Part shown: positions 14,111-25,994 of the stretch, piece by piece
How positions within the stretch are numbered: the stretch's first letter is position 1
Layout of the letters: the number at the start of each line of letters is the position of its first letter
DNA from: Theocolax elegans
Lineage: Eukaryota; Arthropoda; Insecta; Hymenoptera; Cerocephalidae
Reading direction: 5' to 3'
DNA length: 64,000 bases
Assembly (NCBI GenBank): GCA_026168455.1
Contig: CM047428.1
Location: 20,178,759 to 20,242,758 of the forward strand
Position numbers and translations under genes: made by a program
Notes under the pieces: model-generated
Told to the model about the DNA's origin: nothing
Seen by the model: only the letters and a program-made list of their open reading frames with translations
The model's database searches: none

Positions 14111-14344
14111 TACAGAGAAAAAGATTCTAGTAAAAATTACAATGTTGTTGAATAAAAGAGAGACAGACTTGACAAATGACAAAAATTACTATTTTTTATA
14201 GGAAAATTTATGATACTTGTAGTAAATATTTATAGATATGTAGTAAATTTTCCTATAATAAAATAGTAATATTTGTCACTTGTCAAGTCTGTCTTTCTTT
14301 TATTCAACAATATTGTAATTTTTACTAGAATTTTTTTCTACGTG
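14111..14344. mobile_element. Palindromic MITE, CACNGAGAAAAA family (copy at 14.1 kb)
   Basis: The left end is ACAGAGAAAAAGATTCTAGT and the right end ACTAGAATTTTTTTCTACGT. The arms stay complementary through GACAGACTTGACAA / TTGTCAAGTCTGTC to a centre at about 14227. A truncated sister lies at 46749-46956. Non-coding. Confidence 0.8.
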
Positions 14345-14602
14345 ATAGATGTTTTACCGCACCGAAATAAATTTCTAACACATAAATAATTCTTTTAACC
14401 TCAAAATTAATTTCTAACGTAAAATCCATAACTTAATAAATTTGTAACCTAAAAAATAATTAAAATATGATCAAATACTATATACTTGTATAATCTGCCG
14501 GATTTCTGATTCGCTTCTTTTTATTGCTACACAATCAATGATGACATTTTCGTCATTGCAGTTTTTCTTTTTAATTACTTTTTTTATTCAATAAATATAT
14601 TG

Positions 14603-15398
14603 TTCACCCTGATTATCTAAAAAGTCTTTTTATTAACCTCTACAAGTGGAATAAAATTGTATTTTATTCCTTCGATCACTTTGTTCCCCGTAAACTCATT
14701 TTATTCCCTGCAGACAGCATTTTATTTATCGTAGACTTATTTTTTTGTTTTTAGCACTTAGTTTGGCCTTTTTATACAAATACAACATTAAATTTAATAT
14801 TTTAAATTAAATGTATCAAATAATTTTACAATATTAAACAAAATTTAGAAATTAAAAAAAAATTGTTATTGCAAAAAGTGACTTGTTAAATGATCAGGAT
14901 GAAAAATTTTATATGCACTTCGGGAGTAAAAGGCGATTATTCCCTTACATGAATTACTGTCAAAAGCTAAAGCGAAGAAGCAGCAACTTTCATCCCGAGA
15001 ATAAATGCCTATTTTAGTCCCTAAGTGCATAATAGTTATTTATATTATTAAATTTATATAATAGTTATTTATGCACTTAAGGAGTAAAATAGGCATTTAT
15101 TCCCGGGATGAAAGTTGCAGTAATTCATCCAAGGGCTTTAATTCAAGTGTATACAAAATTTTTCACCCTGATCATTATAAAGTCACTTTTTGCAAAAACA
15201 ACTTTTTTTTTAATTTCTAAATTTTTTAAAATTGTATAATTTTTTGATATATTTAATTTATTCTAATAAATATAATTTTGCATTTGTATAAAAGTATAAA
15301 CTGTGTTTGAAACAAAAAAGTAAGTCTACGGGGAATTAGTAGTAGAAATTAGTAGTATAGAGGTTAATAAAGTAGACTTTTTAGATGATCAGGATGAA
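14603..15398. mobile_element. Fold-back element 3, nested palindromes with TTCACCCTGAT ends
   Basis: The outer ends are TTCACCCTGATTATCTAAAA and TTTTAGATGATCAGGATGAA. The same ATCAGGATGAA end-motif recurs inward at 14892 and 15162-15174, in opposite orientations, so a second palindrome (about 14892-15174) sits inside the first. Its core is a strong hairpin at about 15000-15110 with ATAGGCATTTATTC arms. No protein coding. Confidence 0.8.
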
Positions 15399-16378
15399 AA
15401 TAACTATTACAACTATTCGACGATAAGCCTCATTTTGAACTTTTATGTGTACCCATTAATTGAATAATTATTAATTAATTATTAATGAATAATTTAAAAT
15501 CATGCTTATAAATTTTAGGATGGAAAAGCAAAATTGAGATGAGGAAATTGAAACGATTTTCTTAGATGGTATAAACTGGTTATTTTTTGTTTAATATTAT
15601 AAACATGCATGTTATAACCTAAGAAGTACATATATTACTAAACCTTAACATATTCATAACGGTTTCATTTTCGTAGTAGTAAATTAATCGATATTTAAAA
15701 CATTATTATCCTACTTTTCACTTATTAACTATTTATCTAACCTCAAAATATTGAAAGTTCCCGCGTAATCAACAATTAAACAATTCAAAGACACTTTGAA
15801 AACTAAAATAGAAATCAAAATAAAAACTACATTTCAACCTCAAAAATCTAAATCTATAGATTAATTTTATAAATACATAACATCCCCTTGACATTAACAT
15901 TCATTAACAATATATCAACCATCACATTTTCTTCTCGTTTCTTCATTTTTTTTTCGCTAAAAAGAAGAACGTAATATACGTATACTTAACAAGGAAAAAA
16001 ATAGTATAAATCGTCCAATACCAGGTCGGGTATTTAATAAAGTCAATCCTACGCGAAATGAAATCGAGATCGTAATTTGCCTCCCCCGAGGACTACCCAA
16101 GTGACCCCGAAAAAAAATGATAGAGAGGGGAACGATAATAAGGTAAGTCACAATATCAAAAAAAAAAAAGTATATTCGATGAGGCCAGGTCTAATGGATT
16201 GGTAGAATTTTTGTCGGGGGCGTCTAGGACCTTGTCGTCCACATCCTACGCATATCTATAAGGAAGGATGATGAGCGTGCGAACGCTCTGGGAATTCGAG
16301 TCCTTAAGCGCAGGCGTTATTTGTGTGTGTGTGTATATTTTTTGACAGTCCTTCGTAGCGACAAGATTTATATTATTT
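15399..16378. other. AT-rich DNA with a GC-richer patch
   Basis: No gene. 16020-16320 is less AT-rich and holds words such as GTCGGGGGCGTCTAGGACC, but frames are short on both strands. The minus-strand frame at 15957-16151 has no recognisable domain or splice context. Confidence 0.5.
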
Positions 16379-17544
16379 CAATTTTAAGATTTGGGCGTTT
16401 TTATTGTCGGTAATTGGAGACTTTTGGTTAATAAAGTAAAACATTACTTCTTCGTTTAGCAAGTCAAAATTTTCACGAGAACGAAATAATATTATTCACT
16501 CTCTCTTGACAGAAATGTTGCTTGTTTTAATAGCCAGCTGGAAGATCTCTCACGATATCCTATTTTAAATAATTATATTTACAAAAAATTTTTGAATAAT
16601 CAATAACATTGTTGGCGCGAAAATTAAAATTCTAAAGAGGTTTTGAAGTCACCTGAATGGTGAGATATTTGATGGCGATACTAGTGGAAACGTTCTTATT
16701 TATTGAACGATTGACAATAAAAATGAATAGTTAACAAATGGTTCAATTTAACCTAACCATGTCCATAATATATAACCGGAGTAGGAGGCTGACCATAAAT
16801 ATAACGTGTAAAAAAAAATCGCTATAAGTTTCTATTCAAACAGTCTATTTAATACTTATTTAATGGAATATGATTTCTACCAGGAAGTTTTATAAAATAT
16901 ATACCGAACTAATGTCCAATTCATGCAAAATTAGAGTTTTATTTAATCTGCAAATATTTAATTTCTACTATAGGAAAGATAGAATAATTTTTTTTTCAAT
17001 TTTAAGATTTAGTCGTTTTTATTGTCGGTAATTGGAGACTTTTGGTTAATAAAGTAAAACATTACTTCTTCGTTTAGTAAGTTTAGTAAGGACGAAACAA
17101 TATTATTCACTCTCTCTTGACAGAAATGTTGCTTGTTTTAATAGCCAGCTGGAAGATCTCTCACGATATCCTATTTTAAATAATTATATTTACAAAAATT
17201 TTTGAATAATCAATAACATTGTTGGCGCGAAAATTAAATTTCTAAAGAGGTTTTTGAGGTCACCTGAATGGTGAGATATTTGATGGCGATACTAGTGGAA
17301 ACGTTCTTATTTATTAAACGATTGACAATAAAAATGAATAGTTAACAAATGGTTCAATTTAACCATGTCCATAATATATAACCGGAGTAGGAGGCTGACC
17401 ATAAATATAACGTGTAAAAAAAAATCGCTATAAGTTTCCTAAAATATATACCGAACTAATGTCCAATTCATGACAAAATTAGAGTTTTATTTAATCTGCA
17501 AATATTTAATTTCTACTATAGGAAAGATAGAATAATTTTTTTTT
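16379..17544. repeat. Tandem duplication, units of about 618 and 548 bp
   Basis: Copy 1 (16379-16996) and copy 2 (16997-17544) both start CAATTTTAAGATTT and share CAGCTGGAAGATCTCTCACG, GGTGAGATATTTGATGGCG and ACCGGAGTAGGAGGCTGACC. Copy 2 lacks about 60 bases present in copy 1 near 16840-16895 and has several small changes. A third partial start occurs at 17545. Part of the unit also matches 45110-45180. Confidence 0.9.
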
Positions 17545-17559
17545 CAATTTTAAGATTTA

Positions 17560-19280
17560 GTCTTTTTATTTCAATTTGGTCAATTAGGCCAATTCATGCG
17601 ATGATATTTTGCTAAGTTATGTCGGAACTTCTTTTTAATCAACAATAAAAATTAATTATCAATTTAAAAAAAACGGTTTCACTTAACCTCAAAATAATTA
17701 ATTTCATCGACGAGGATATTTTATTTGTAAATTCAATGATCGGATTCATATAGTCTTTTTTGCGCATATTTCTTTTTAGTAGCTCTTTTCTTATTCTAGC
17801 GGAAATTTACTATATTTGAAGCTTTGAGCTCGAAAATTTACGAAGCTTCGGAGATTTCACTTAAATAGCTTAAGATGTCCCGGCGTATATATGTGACATT
17901 TCATTCTCAATAAGTAAAAATAGCGACATTCGAGGGAAAAAAATGACATTTAAAAATTTAGTCAGACATGTATATAGTCGAGTAGAAAATAGATCAAAGA
18001 ATTTCAATGAAATATTAATAACTAAAAAAAGACGAAATATAATAATTAACTAAAAAAATAGTAATATAGAAAAAAAATGGCCAAAAAATTATGTGAAACT
18101 GTTAATTCAGTATGAGAATTAATTAATCGATTTATTAATAAATACATAAAATATTAGGCAAAAAACGATCATAATTTATTTTTCATTCGTAATGTAATTA
18201 AATAAATTGTAAATTCATACATATATATATATATATATATATAATTGAACTTTTTGTGATTACTTCAAATCATTTTTGGCTATATATTCTACAATACTAT
18301 CTCGAAAGAATTGAAAATACACTGAACTAGCACTGAACTAGCAATTAAAAATTTAAGATGCATATAGACATAGCAGTGAAATAAGAGCAGTGCACTTAGT
18401 GAAATGCTCTGATTATGGATTAAATAAACGGTTCAAAGTAAGGTTAGCAGAGGGAACAAAAACAATTAAGTTAAATTTTATACAATTATAATTCGGTTCA
18501 AAAGGTTTTCATCATAATTGGCCATGTTTTATGCTGTGTGGAATAATCAATTACTCAATAAAAAAAAAAAATTGGCCAATAAATGGACAAAAAAAATACA
18601 CTAAATTTAACTTAAACTCTTAAACAATGCACGAAATCACAAATGATCAAAAATTTAAAAATAACATCCATCTTCAAATTTACCAATCACTATATATATT
18701 TATATATACCGTCAATTATATTTTTTAAATAGATAATATACGTATACATATACTTCGATTTCGTAACGAAATCAGCGAAAAGTGAAATCACACACTCGAA
18801 TCTGCAGTTACACGGTCCGTCTATCAAGTATATATATATAAGTACATGGTGTTTACCACCTATAGGTATATATAATAAACATCGTCCTTGATATCACGTT
18901 TATCTATATATACACTATCGCATATTATTACACGTGTGCGCAGACAAGCGGTTATTCGTTACAATCTTTTGTTTACTTGTTATATACACCACTTTATCGT
19001 TTGCCGCCTTTTCAAGGTTAGAGTTACATTATAGTTTTTAATCGTTTACTTCATGCGCCCAGGGAATAAGTAATTTATAGTTCTTTTTTTAGTTTTACAT
19101 AGGTTGTTATAGGTTATGTTGATATTAATAATGTTTTTTTTAATATTTTGTTATATTTTTATTTTTATAATATTTTAATATTTGCTGTGTTTCCATATCG
19201 TAGCTAATTACTTAATAATATATAAGCATATAATTGTTGTAATGGAAAACTGCCTAAGTCGCGTTTGTGAATTAGAAGAG
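17560..19280. other. AT-rich DNA, no gene seen
   Basis: Contains a short TA microsatellite (18221-18242) and scattered homopolymer runs. No open frame with a recognisable domain on either strand. Confidence 0.6.
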
Positions 19281-19544
19281 ACCAGGATTCGAACCGTGGA
19301 AAAGTACTTAAATTTTAATTTTTTTATTTCATTATATTTTATACTTTTTAATTATTATTCAATGTGTTCGTAAATATAACACTCGTTGCACGCAAATTCT
19401 ATAATTACATTCAAAAACCCGGAATCGAACCTTGAACTTATATTTTGTCTGTACTATTTTAAGAAAATATTAAATGAAACAAACATTTAAAAAAAAATAA
19501 CGGAATTTGAACCTATAGGATCTTCTATTTATGTTTGGACACAA

Positions 19545-19548
<4 letters not shown>

Positions 19549-19591
<43 letters not shown>
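19549..19591. repeat. (AT)n microsatellite
   Basis: An AT/TA run of about 43 bases next to the left end of fold-back element 4. Confidence 0.95.
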
Positions 19592-19593
<2 letters not shown>

Positions 19594-19600
19594 TAAAAAT

Positions 19601-20310
19601 AAATTCTGAATTATATAACAAATAAAACTGGAATTATCAGGAATTGAACCCAGGATCCCTGAATGACCTCTTATTACATGCTTTTATTCCAAAGCTAATG
19701 ATGTATCATTACATGCTTCCATTAAAAAATAATTCTACATTGATTTTCTAAATAAAACACTTGTTGAAAAATTAAGATTTCTTTAACCTTTAACCGGAAA
19801 TCAGAAATCGAACTCAAAACTTTTCTATTATCCCACGTAAAAATATAAACTATTGCCACTATATTGCAGAGCAATGGGCAATATAGTGGCAATAGTTTGT
19901 ATTTTTACGCGGGATTTATATAACCAAACATCGAACTCAAAATTTTTTTTTTTTATTATAAGCAGGAATCGAACTCAAAACAATTCTTTTTTTTTAATAG
20001 ACAGGGATCGTACTCAAAACAATTCTTTTTTTTTAATAGACAGGAATCAAACTCAAAATTATTCTTTTTTTTAATAAGCAGGAATCGAACTCAAAACTTT
20101 TCTTTCATTTACATGATCTTACATACATGATTTACATGATGAATCTTTGGGATCAACTAATGTTTTGTTTAGATAAGGAATATACGAATAGTTTTTGAAT
20201 GGAAGCATGTAAGGATGCATGGTAAGCTTTTTAATCGAAGCATATAAAGAGAGGTAATTCAGGGATCCTGGGTTCGATCCCTGATAATTGTAGTTTTATT
20301 GCAGAATTTA
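19601..20310. mobile_element. Fold-back element 4, containing B-box-like motifs
   Basis: The left arm (AAATTCTG...AATTATCAGGAATTGAACCC, about 19601-19740) is inverted at about 20170-20310 (GGGTTCGATCCCTGATAATT...GCAGAATTTAC). A central hairpin at 19831-19916 pairs CTATTGCCACTATATTGC with its complement around GCAATGGGC. The arms are diverged and the inner part is a T-rich tandem array. The open frame at 19853-20074 is repeat-derived. Confidence 0.7.
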
Positions 20311-20459
20311 CATAATAATAATTATTATTATTACTATCACTTTTTTTCCACTTCCAATCCAAAACTAACGCGATACTTATATGAACATAAGACTCGAAAA
20401 CCAATTTTTAAAAATCAGGAATCGAACCCAGGCTACTTATATTTCAAAATTAATATTAT

Positions 20460-22000
20460 TAACCTCAAATTCTGTTGCAATTTTTCTTTATAACATAACA
20501 CACTATACACGACGAAAGTCATAAATCAAAATTAATTTTCAGGTATTACGTAAAGAAGGTTGAGAAAAACAAAAAAAAACTTGTCTATCGGTGTATAAAT
20601 TACACCTCGTCTCTCAAGCGTGTAACTAACCGTCAGCAATTCGAAACGGAGACAAAGCGGAACTTTAATTGTGCGAACCTACGGGTGATGATCCGCTAAG
20701 CAACCGGGACGCGTCTGCAAACTCTTTCTATACTCTTTATTTCTGGCACCGCTAAATAAAAACGAAAGAAACATTAGTCCTTCCATAACCTAAAATTTCA
20801 AAAAATTTTTTTTCTATAATCAAATAAAACCATAAGCTGTTGTTTGAAAGGAAAGTTTTAATTTAAGATATACTTACCACAAAGTATGCATTTTCATAAA
20901 TCTTGAAATTTTTCTTCTGCATATCAAGTTTAAATTTTTTTTTCATGGTGGTAAGAACCGGCTACCTTGTATACACTTTATCCTTTCATATATGTATATA
21001 CATACGACTGTCCGGTTTTCATCTCAATAGTGAATATAAGTATATACATATATACATACGCGTATACATACAAGTTCAATCTATATACTGATAATTTAAT
21101 TCCAGAAGATTTAACGCACTTGAGATAAATCATATTTGATTAAAAAATCCGTTAAAGAGCATATTTTACGCGTTTTATCTTTTTTTAATATCTATATTTA
21201 GCGCGGTATATTTGTATGTACGTATATTTCAAAATTCAAGGTTTTTTTCACGACAAAATGTTGATTCTAACCTCAAAACATTAAATATCTAGTTACATTT
21301 TCTTTACGGAAAAATCATTTTTTGAATGCGAGATGATATGTATTTAAAACCTCGGTACAGCTAATAAGTCTTACTTCGAAATGTTAAAAATCCAGTTTTT
21401 TTTACGAAGAAAATAATTTTTTACAATAACTATTTTTATATTTTTGATATTTTTCTGAAGGCATTCTGAGTTGCGACCCTCAATAGTCTACATTTTCGAC
21501 CTAAAACAAAAAACAAATGTTAATTTTTTTGAAATTTTCTTATGGACTAGAAATTTTTTGATTATTAAATTTTTCATTTATAGTTAAAAAAAATGGAAAA
21601 TTTTCCTTTAATTGTACATTGCTATGGGAAATTCCACGTAACGTAAAAATGGTTTAATTAATAAAATATTTTCTACAAATACGTATGTACATCTGAACTG
21701 CAATTAGAGTCGAATTAAAGATAAATTGTCGAAATTAATTTGTACCTCGTTAATTAGTAAAAGAATTTTCTTAGAAATTTATTAAATAATCACAGGAAAA
21801 TAGTGTAACTCGAAAAGCAATTTAATAATATTGTAGATACAACACGATGAAAATTGTAGTTATTTTATAATTGCTTAGAGGTTATGCGTTTCATTAGCAA
21901 AGCTGACCCGGAAATTCGTCCTTTTATCACGGTAATTTTTATATACTACACAATAATACAACAATTTCTAAATAACGAAACACGCGAAAAATATCATTAA
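20460..22000. other. AT-rich DNA with one GC-richer island (about 20600-20720)
   Basis: The island contains ACGGGTGATGATCCGCTAAG and CAACCGGGACGCGTCTGCAA, unlike the flanks. No frame with domain or splice support is seen on either strand. It could be an enhancer or a non-coding first exon. A fragment resembling the fold-back 1/2 terminus (ATGGGAAATTCCACGTAACG) lies at about 21625. Confidence 0.4.
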
Positions 22001-22017
22001 ATACGTCTACACTTTAA

Positions 22018-22948
22018 CATTCACTTGAAGAGACGAGTCTGGGTTAAAATTGAAAAAAAAACTATTAGATATTAATAATTAATAATTTTATTAAAAACAA
22101 TTGTAAACTTTTCTTAGTTTTTAAAACAAATATTATTATTATTAACTTTTATTAAAATTTTTTCATCTAATTTATTTGCAACAAAAGTGTTTTAATTACT
22201 CCGTACTTTGAATTTTTTCTATAATGGACTTACCGCAGGATATCTCAGGAACCACTTCATCGAATAGACTGAAATTTTGACAGTAACAAGAAAACATCAT
22301 TTAATTCCTCTTGAATGAAACAGAATTACAAAAAAATCAAACAATATGCAATAATTTCACAAGTATAACTTTTTATTGCAATGTTGATAAAGTATATTTC
22401 ATTCATGTGCACTGAAAAAAGTGGATTCTTGGTCTCAGAGAGATTCTGGATGGAAAATCTGTTTGCTCTAAAATAATTCTTCTATAATCAAGAAGAATGT
22501 GTTTCATCTTAGATATTGGCCTTTTTGAGTTAAAATTTCCAATTTTTTTTCAATCTGCTTGATTAAAAATTAATCATTTTAGAGCAAGTAGATTTTTCAT
22601 TTGAGTCATATTCAAGAACAAGAGTTCTTTTTTTTCATTGTGGATTCAAATCATGTGTTGTTGTCACTGTTAAAATTTCAGCCTATTTGATGAAGTGGTT
22701 CCTGCAGAGGTATCCTGCGGTAAGTTCATTATGGAAAAAAATTAGAGCCCAGAGTCTCATAATTAATCAAAATAGTTAATAGTTGCAAATAAATAAGCTA
22801 AGAAACTATAAGTAAAAGTTAATAATAACATTTAATAATTTGTTTAAAAAATTAAAATATATTTTTGAAAAAAATTAATTATTATTAATATAGAATAGTT
22901 CTTTTTTCAATTTTAATCCAGACTACATCTTTACTTGAACATTTACTT
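22018..22948. mobile_element. Fold-back element 5, with an inner MITE at its centre
   Basis: The left arm (GAGTCTGGGTTAAAATTG at about 22036, CTTACCGCAGGATATCTCAG at about 22229) is inverted on the right (CCTGCGGTAAG at about 22715, CAATTTTAATCCAGACTA at about 22910). At the centre lies a separate inverted-repeat element, 22410-22640. The arms are less similar than in fold-back 1, so it is older. Confidence 0.78.
22410..22640. mobile_element. MITE at the centre of fold-back 5, CACTGAAAAAA ends
   Basis: The left end CACTGAAAAAAGTGGATTCT and the right end AAGAGTTCTTTTTTTTCATT, then GTG, are imperfect inverted repeats. Inner arms match at TTGCTCTAAAATAATT / TTTTAGAGCAAG. The ends resemble the CACTGAGAAAAA family seen elsewhere in the window. 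Confidence 0.55.
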
Positions 22949-23042
22949 AAGGAAACGTAAAACTTAACTAAACATTAGAAAATTTAACAGATATATAATA
23001 TATATATATCTATACAATGATCGGTAAAATTATTTAATTATA

Positions 23043-23076
23043 CGGTTACACACACGCACACACACACACACACACA
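23043..23076. repeat. (CA)n microsatellite
   Basis: An interrupted CA run ending in CACATATG, next to further TA-rich sequence. Confidence 0.9.
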
Positions 23077-23264
23077 TATGTAATATTTCCTATGATTATA
23101 TATATACATATAGTGATCCTTTCACGTTTTCCTTTCGAACTTTGAGATTTTCGTTTTACCCGACCTGCTTACCGACCCTGTATATATATGTATGTGTATA
23201 CATATACGTATATAAAGAACCAGTTTCTTCGGTATATATACAGCATTAAACTCGGTATTTTCTA

Positions 23265-23470
23265 ACTATGAGGCAAAAAGTGCATGAGCGAAACGCTCGT
23301 CTAAAGAGTCCAACGGGAATTGCTTTTTATATCCGTTCGCAAAAGGTTCCTTGGATATTCACCACCTGTCTGTGTGTTTCTGTGCGACTCCCGCGCGTAA
23401 CTTCAGTTCTCTTTACGCTCGCGACACAGTCTGTTATACCTATTATATATATCCTCGGTCGATTTTTCTG
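23265..23470 (+). promoter_or_regulatory. GC-richer island, possible promoter or enhancer
   Basis: The island stands out from AT-rich flanks and contains ACTCCCGCGCGTAACTTCAG with an initiator-like TTCAGTTC at 23402-23409. A 75-codon frame (23268-23495) crosses it but has no domain, and no strong donor follows. Confidence 0.25.
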
Positions 23471-23499
23471 GGATTCGATAAAGTGTAGTTTTTAATTTA

Positions 23500-25090
23500 T
23501 AATATTCGTATTCGTATATATCTTAAACGAATGTTGATGTTTTGAGGTTAGGTGTGGTTTGCGATATTGTAAATGTTTTTTAAAACTAGTTTAAAATTTA
23601 TTAAATTATTTTTAATATTTTAAAAATAATAATTTTTAAATATTATTTTGACTTATAAGTTATTGAAGGATTTTTGTTTTATTTTTGTTAATTTTGAGGG
23701 TAAGAGTTGTGAGATATTTTTTCTTTCAAATGGTTTTGATTTTTCCCGGTGTGTTATTTTTGCGTGTTTCGTGTGTTTTTTTATGGTTAGGAATCGCTAG
23801 CAATTTTCTACTAGTTTTCAGAAAATTTTTTGCATTTCTGCGATAGGGAATTTAATATTGTATACAGTTTTTCTAGAAAATCATTATTTTTTATATATAT
23901 ATATATATATATATAGTTTTTTTTCGTATCTTTGTAATTTGTTTATATTTTGATGTTACGTGCAGCTACCAATTTTATACCGGTATTTGATCAGTCGTTA
24001 CAATTTTCAACATAGTAATTGATTATTATAAAGAAAAATTTTTTTGAAAAATTTCGAAATTCTTATACGATTAAGATTTAACTAGTTCGTTTATTTATTT
24101 TTTTTCATACTACAGCCATTTTTTACCATTCTATAATCTTAGAAATAGCTAACGATTTTTGACCGATTATTAATAAAATCAATTTAATTTCTAACAAAGT
24201 ACTAGGCATCGTAATGTGTTTTGAGGTTATACGAGCACTTAGCAATTTTTGAAAAAAAAAACTTTTTATTTTCTACCGTTGTAATTTGGCCATAGTAAAA
24301 TTTTTGCGGAATTTTTTTTTAACTTGGTAATAAAAACCACTTTAAGAAAATTACCAAATGAGGGGAGGTGTTTTCGCAATACCAACAACGTGCTCACGAT
24401 CTCAATTTCCAAGCATTTAGATCTTCTTTTCTCCTCCTCCTCCTTCTTCGTCCTTGAAAAGGAAGTGTTGAGGATGCGAAAACGTCGAGGAAAATTGATG
24501 GGCTCAAATAACAAGTAGCTATATAACCACTTTGAGTATATAACTTTCATTCGAATACATTGAATTACCGGTTCTTTTCTCATTTTTTTTTCTACAAATT
24601 TTTTCAAAAATCCCATTGATAACGTTATATTAACCAATTTTTTTAATCCGTCGTTAAAAAATCGTTTTATAAATAAAAAAGATAATACCGAACCTCAAAA
24701 TCATCAATTTCTACAAACGTGTACACGATTTTTATTTTAAAATAAAGTATGCGTATGCATTTCGTATGGAATTATACACTCTCAGGGTTGCATCCTTCCT
24801 GTCCATTTTTCTCTCTTTCTCTCTTTCTCTTTTTTTCTTTCGTGCCTTCCATTTTGAAGATCGAATCGGTTACTTTTTTCTTTTCTTTTGGAGTATCGTT
24901 TGCACTTACCTCATCGTGCTCATTGAAAAGAATCGCATTTTTTTACTTGACTCATAAATCTGTCAAAGTTTACGTACCTTTGCGAGTGGTGTTCATACAA
25001 TCATTTTTTTTATCATGATAAATGCAGCAGTTTATGCGAATGATAATATTTTTTGTCGTTATTATTTTATTAAATATCAAAATCTGTTGC
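23500..25090. other. AT-rich DNA upstream of the gene
   Basis: No supported gene. Contains a TA run (23896-23918), two TTGAGGTT motifs (about 23541 and 24221) and a CT-rich patch at 24800-24845. A minus-strand ATG with a donor-like GATGAG|GTAAGT (about 24903-24946) could be a tiny divergent exon, but nothing else supports it. Confidence 0.5.
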
Positions 25091-25094
25091 AGAT

Positions 25095-25114
25095 ATTTTA
25101 GCCATCGATCGATC

Positions 25115-25161
<47 letters not shown>

Positions 25162-25450
25162 AAAGAATTTTTAATAATCTATCGATATTTATTATTTTTT
25201 CTATTATTACAAAGATCATTTGACGGGCAATCGATATTTTTTGTTTTTATTATTATTTTTACTATTATTACAATAAAGATCGTTTAACAATTGATCGATC
25301 TTTGCATTTATATTTAGTATAAAAAACCTCCATCACTCGATCGATATTTATTTTTATGATATAGATCGTTTAATGATCGATAACATCTTCATTGTTAGGA
25401 TTATTTATTTTCTAAAAATCGTTTAACGAATCGATGGATATTTATTATTA
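25095..25450. repeat. Degenerate ATCGAT/AAGATCGTTTAAC repeat array
   Basis: An (ATT)n microsatellite (about 25115-25160) is followed by four or five loose copies, about 60-80 bases apart, of ATCGAT(C/A)... plus a TTATTATT-rich spacer plus AAAGATCGTTTAAC. It lies just upstream of the GC-rich promoter patch. The TATCGATA-like words resemble insect promoter elements bound by DREF, but the repeat could equally be a decayed minisatellite. Confidence 0.5.
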
Positions 25451-25529
25451 TTATGAAGAATCGGATTCACCTTATTACCAAAACTAACAAACTGTACCTG
25501 GACGTATCGTATGATTCAATGACACTGTT

Positions 25530-25994
25530 GGAACAATGCAGTGGAAGGAAGAAGAGAAATAAAGAAAGAAAGAATAATCGTTCGAGAAATCTCTTTGATA
25601 TCACCGATCCCTTCCTCACTGTCTTCCTCCTACCAGTCACTCGTCGTCGGCGTAGGATTGAGTTTCGGGCTCGATCCGGTTGGTGAAACGCGAGATCGTC
25701 GTTGCTCTCCTTCTCTTTCTCTCTTCTCTCTCGCTCTTCCGTTGTGCACGTGGGGAGAGGCTACCGGCTCTCCAGTGTCCGCGCGACCGCGAAATTCGAA
25801 GGATCTCAACCGGGATGCTGACGAGGAATGTTCAGACGGCTCTGTGTGACGTATGAAATAGTGAAAATTATATCGGGAGTATCTTTTTTTTAATACTTAA
25901 ATTACCAATTGTGAAATTTAGTGAAGGGTTACGAAATGTTTGGATTGCCGGATTGAAGAAAGGATATATATATATATGAAAGTATATATAACAA
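25530..25994 (+). promoter_or_regulatory. Probable promoter and 5'UTR of the long-exon transcript
   Basis: Base composition rises sharply in GC between about 25530 and 25850, next to the first coding exon and unlike the AT-rich flanks. It holds CG-rich words (GTCGTCGGCG near 25645, GTCCGCGCGACCGCG near 25779) and a CT-rich tract at 25707-25740. A 102-codon open frame at 25541-25849 ends before the real start and has no recognisable domain, so it is at most a long upstream ORF. From about 25860 to the ATG the sequence returns to AT-rich leader. No TATA box or initiator could be fixed with confidence. Confidence 0.45.

Larger units (their letters stand above)
19285..20428. repeat. Cluster of tRNA B-box-like (GGTTCGANTCC) motifs
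   Basis: Matches to the tRNA T-arm/B-box word or its complement occur at 19285-19295 (GGATTCGAACC), 19421-19431 (GGAATCGAACC), 19640-19650 (GGAATTGAACC), 19965-19975, 20004, 20043, 20081-20091, 20271-20280 (GGTTCGATCC) and 20418-20428 (GGAATCGAACC). The copies at 19965-20091 form a tandem array of about 39-bp period, each followed by CTCAAAA and a T run. No A box or cloverleaf accompanies them, so they are not tRNA genes. Confidence 0.75.

Noticed and set aside
20271..20280. tRNA gene at the GGTTCGATCC site
   Set aside because: No A box, acceptor stem or anticodon arm can be drawn around it.
24903..24946. Minus-strand mini-exon (ATG, nine codons, then GAG|GTAAGT)
   Set aside because: Too short to judge, and no partner exon was found on the minus strand.
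25541..25849. 102-codon open frame upstream of the long exon
   Set aside because: No domain; it lies in the GC-rich, CT-rich leader where frames stay open by composition. Mentioned only as a possible upstream ORF.
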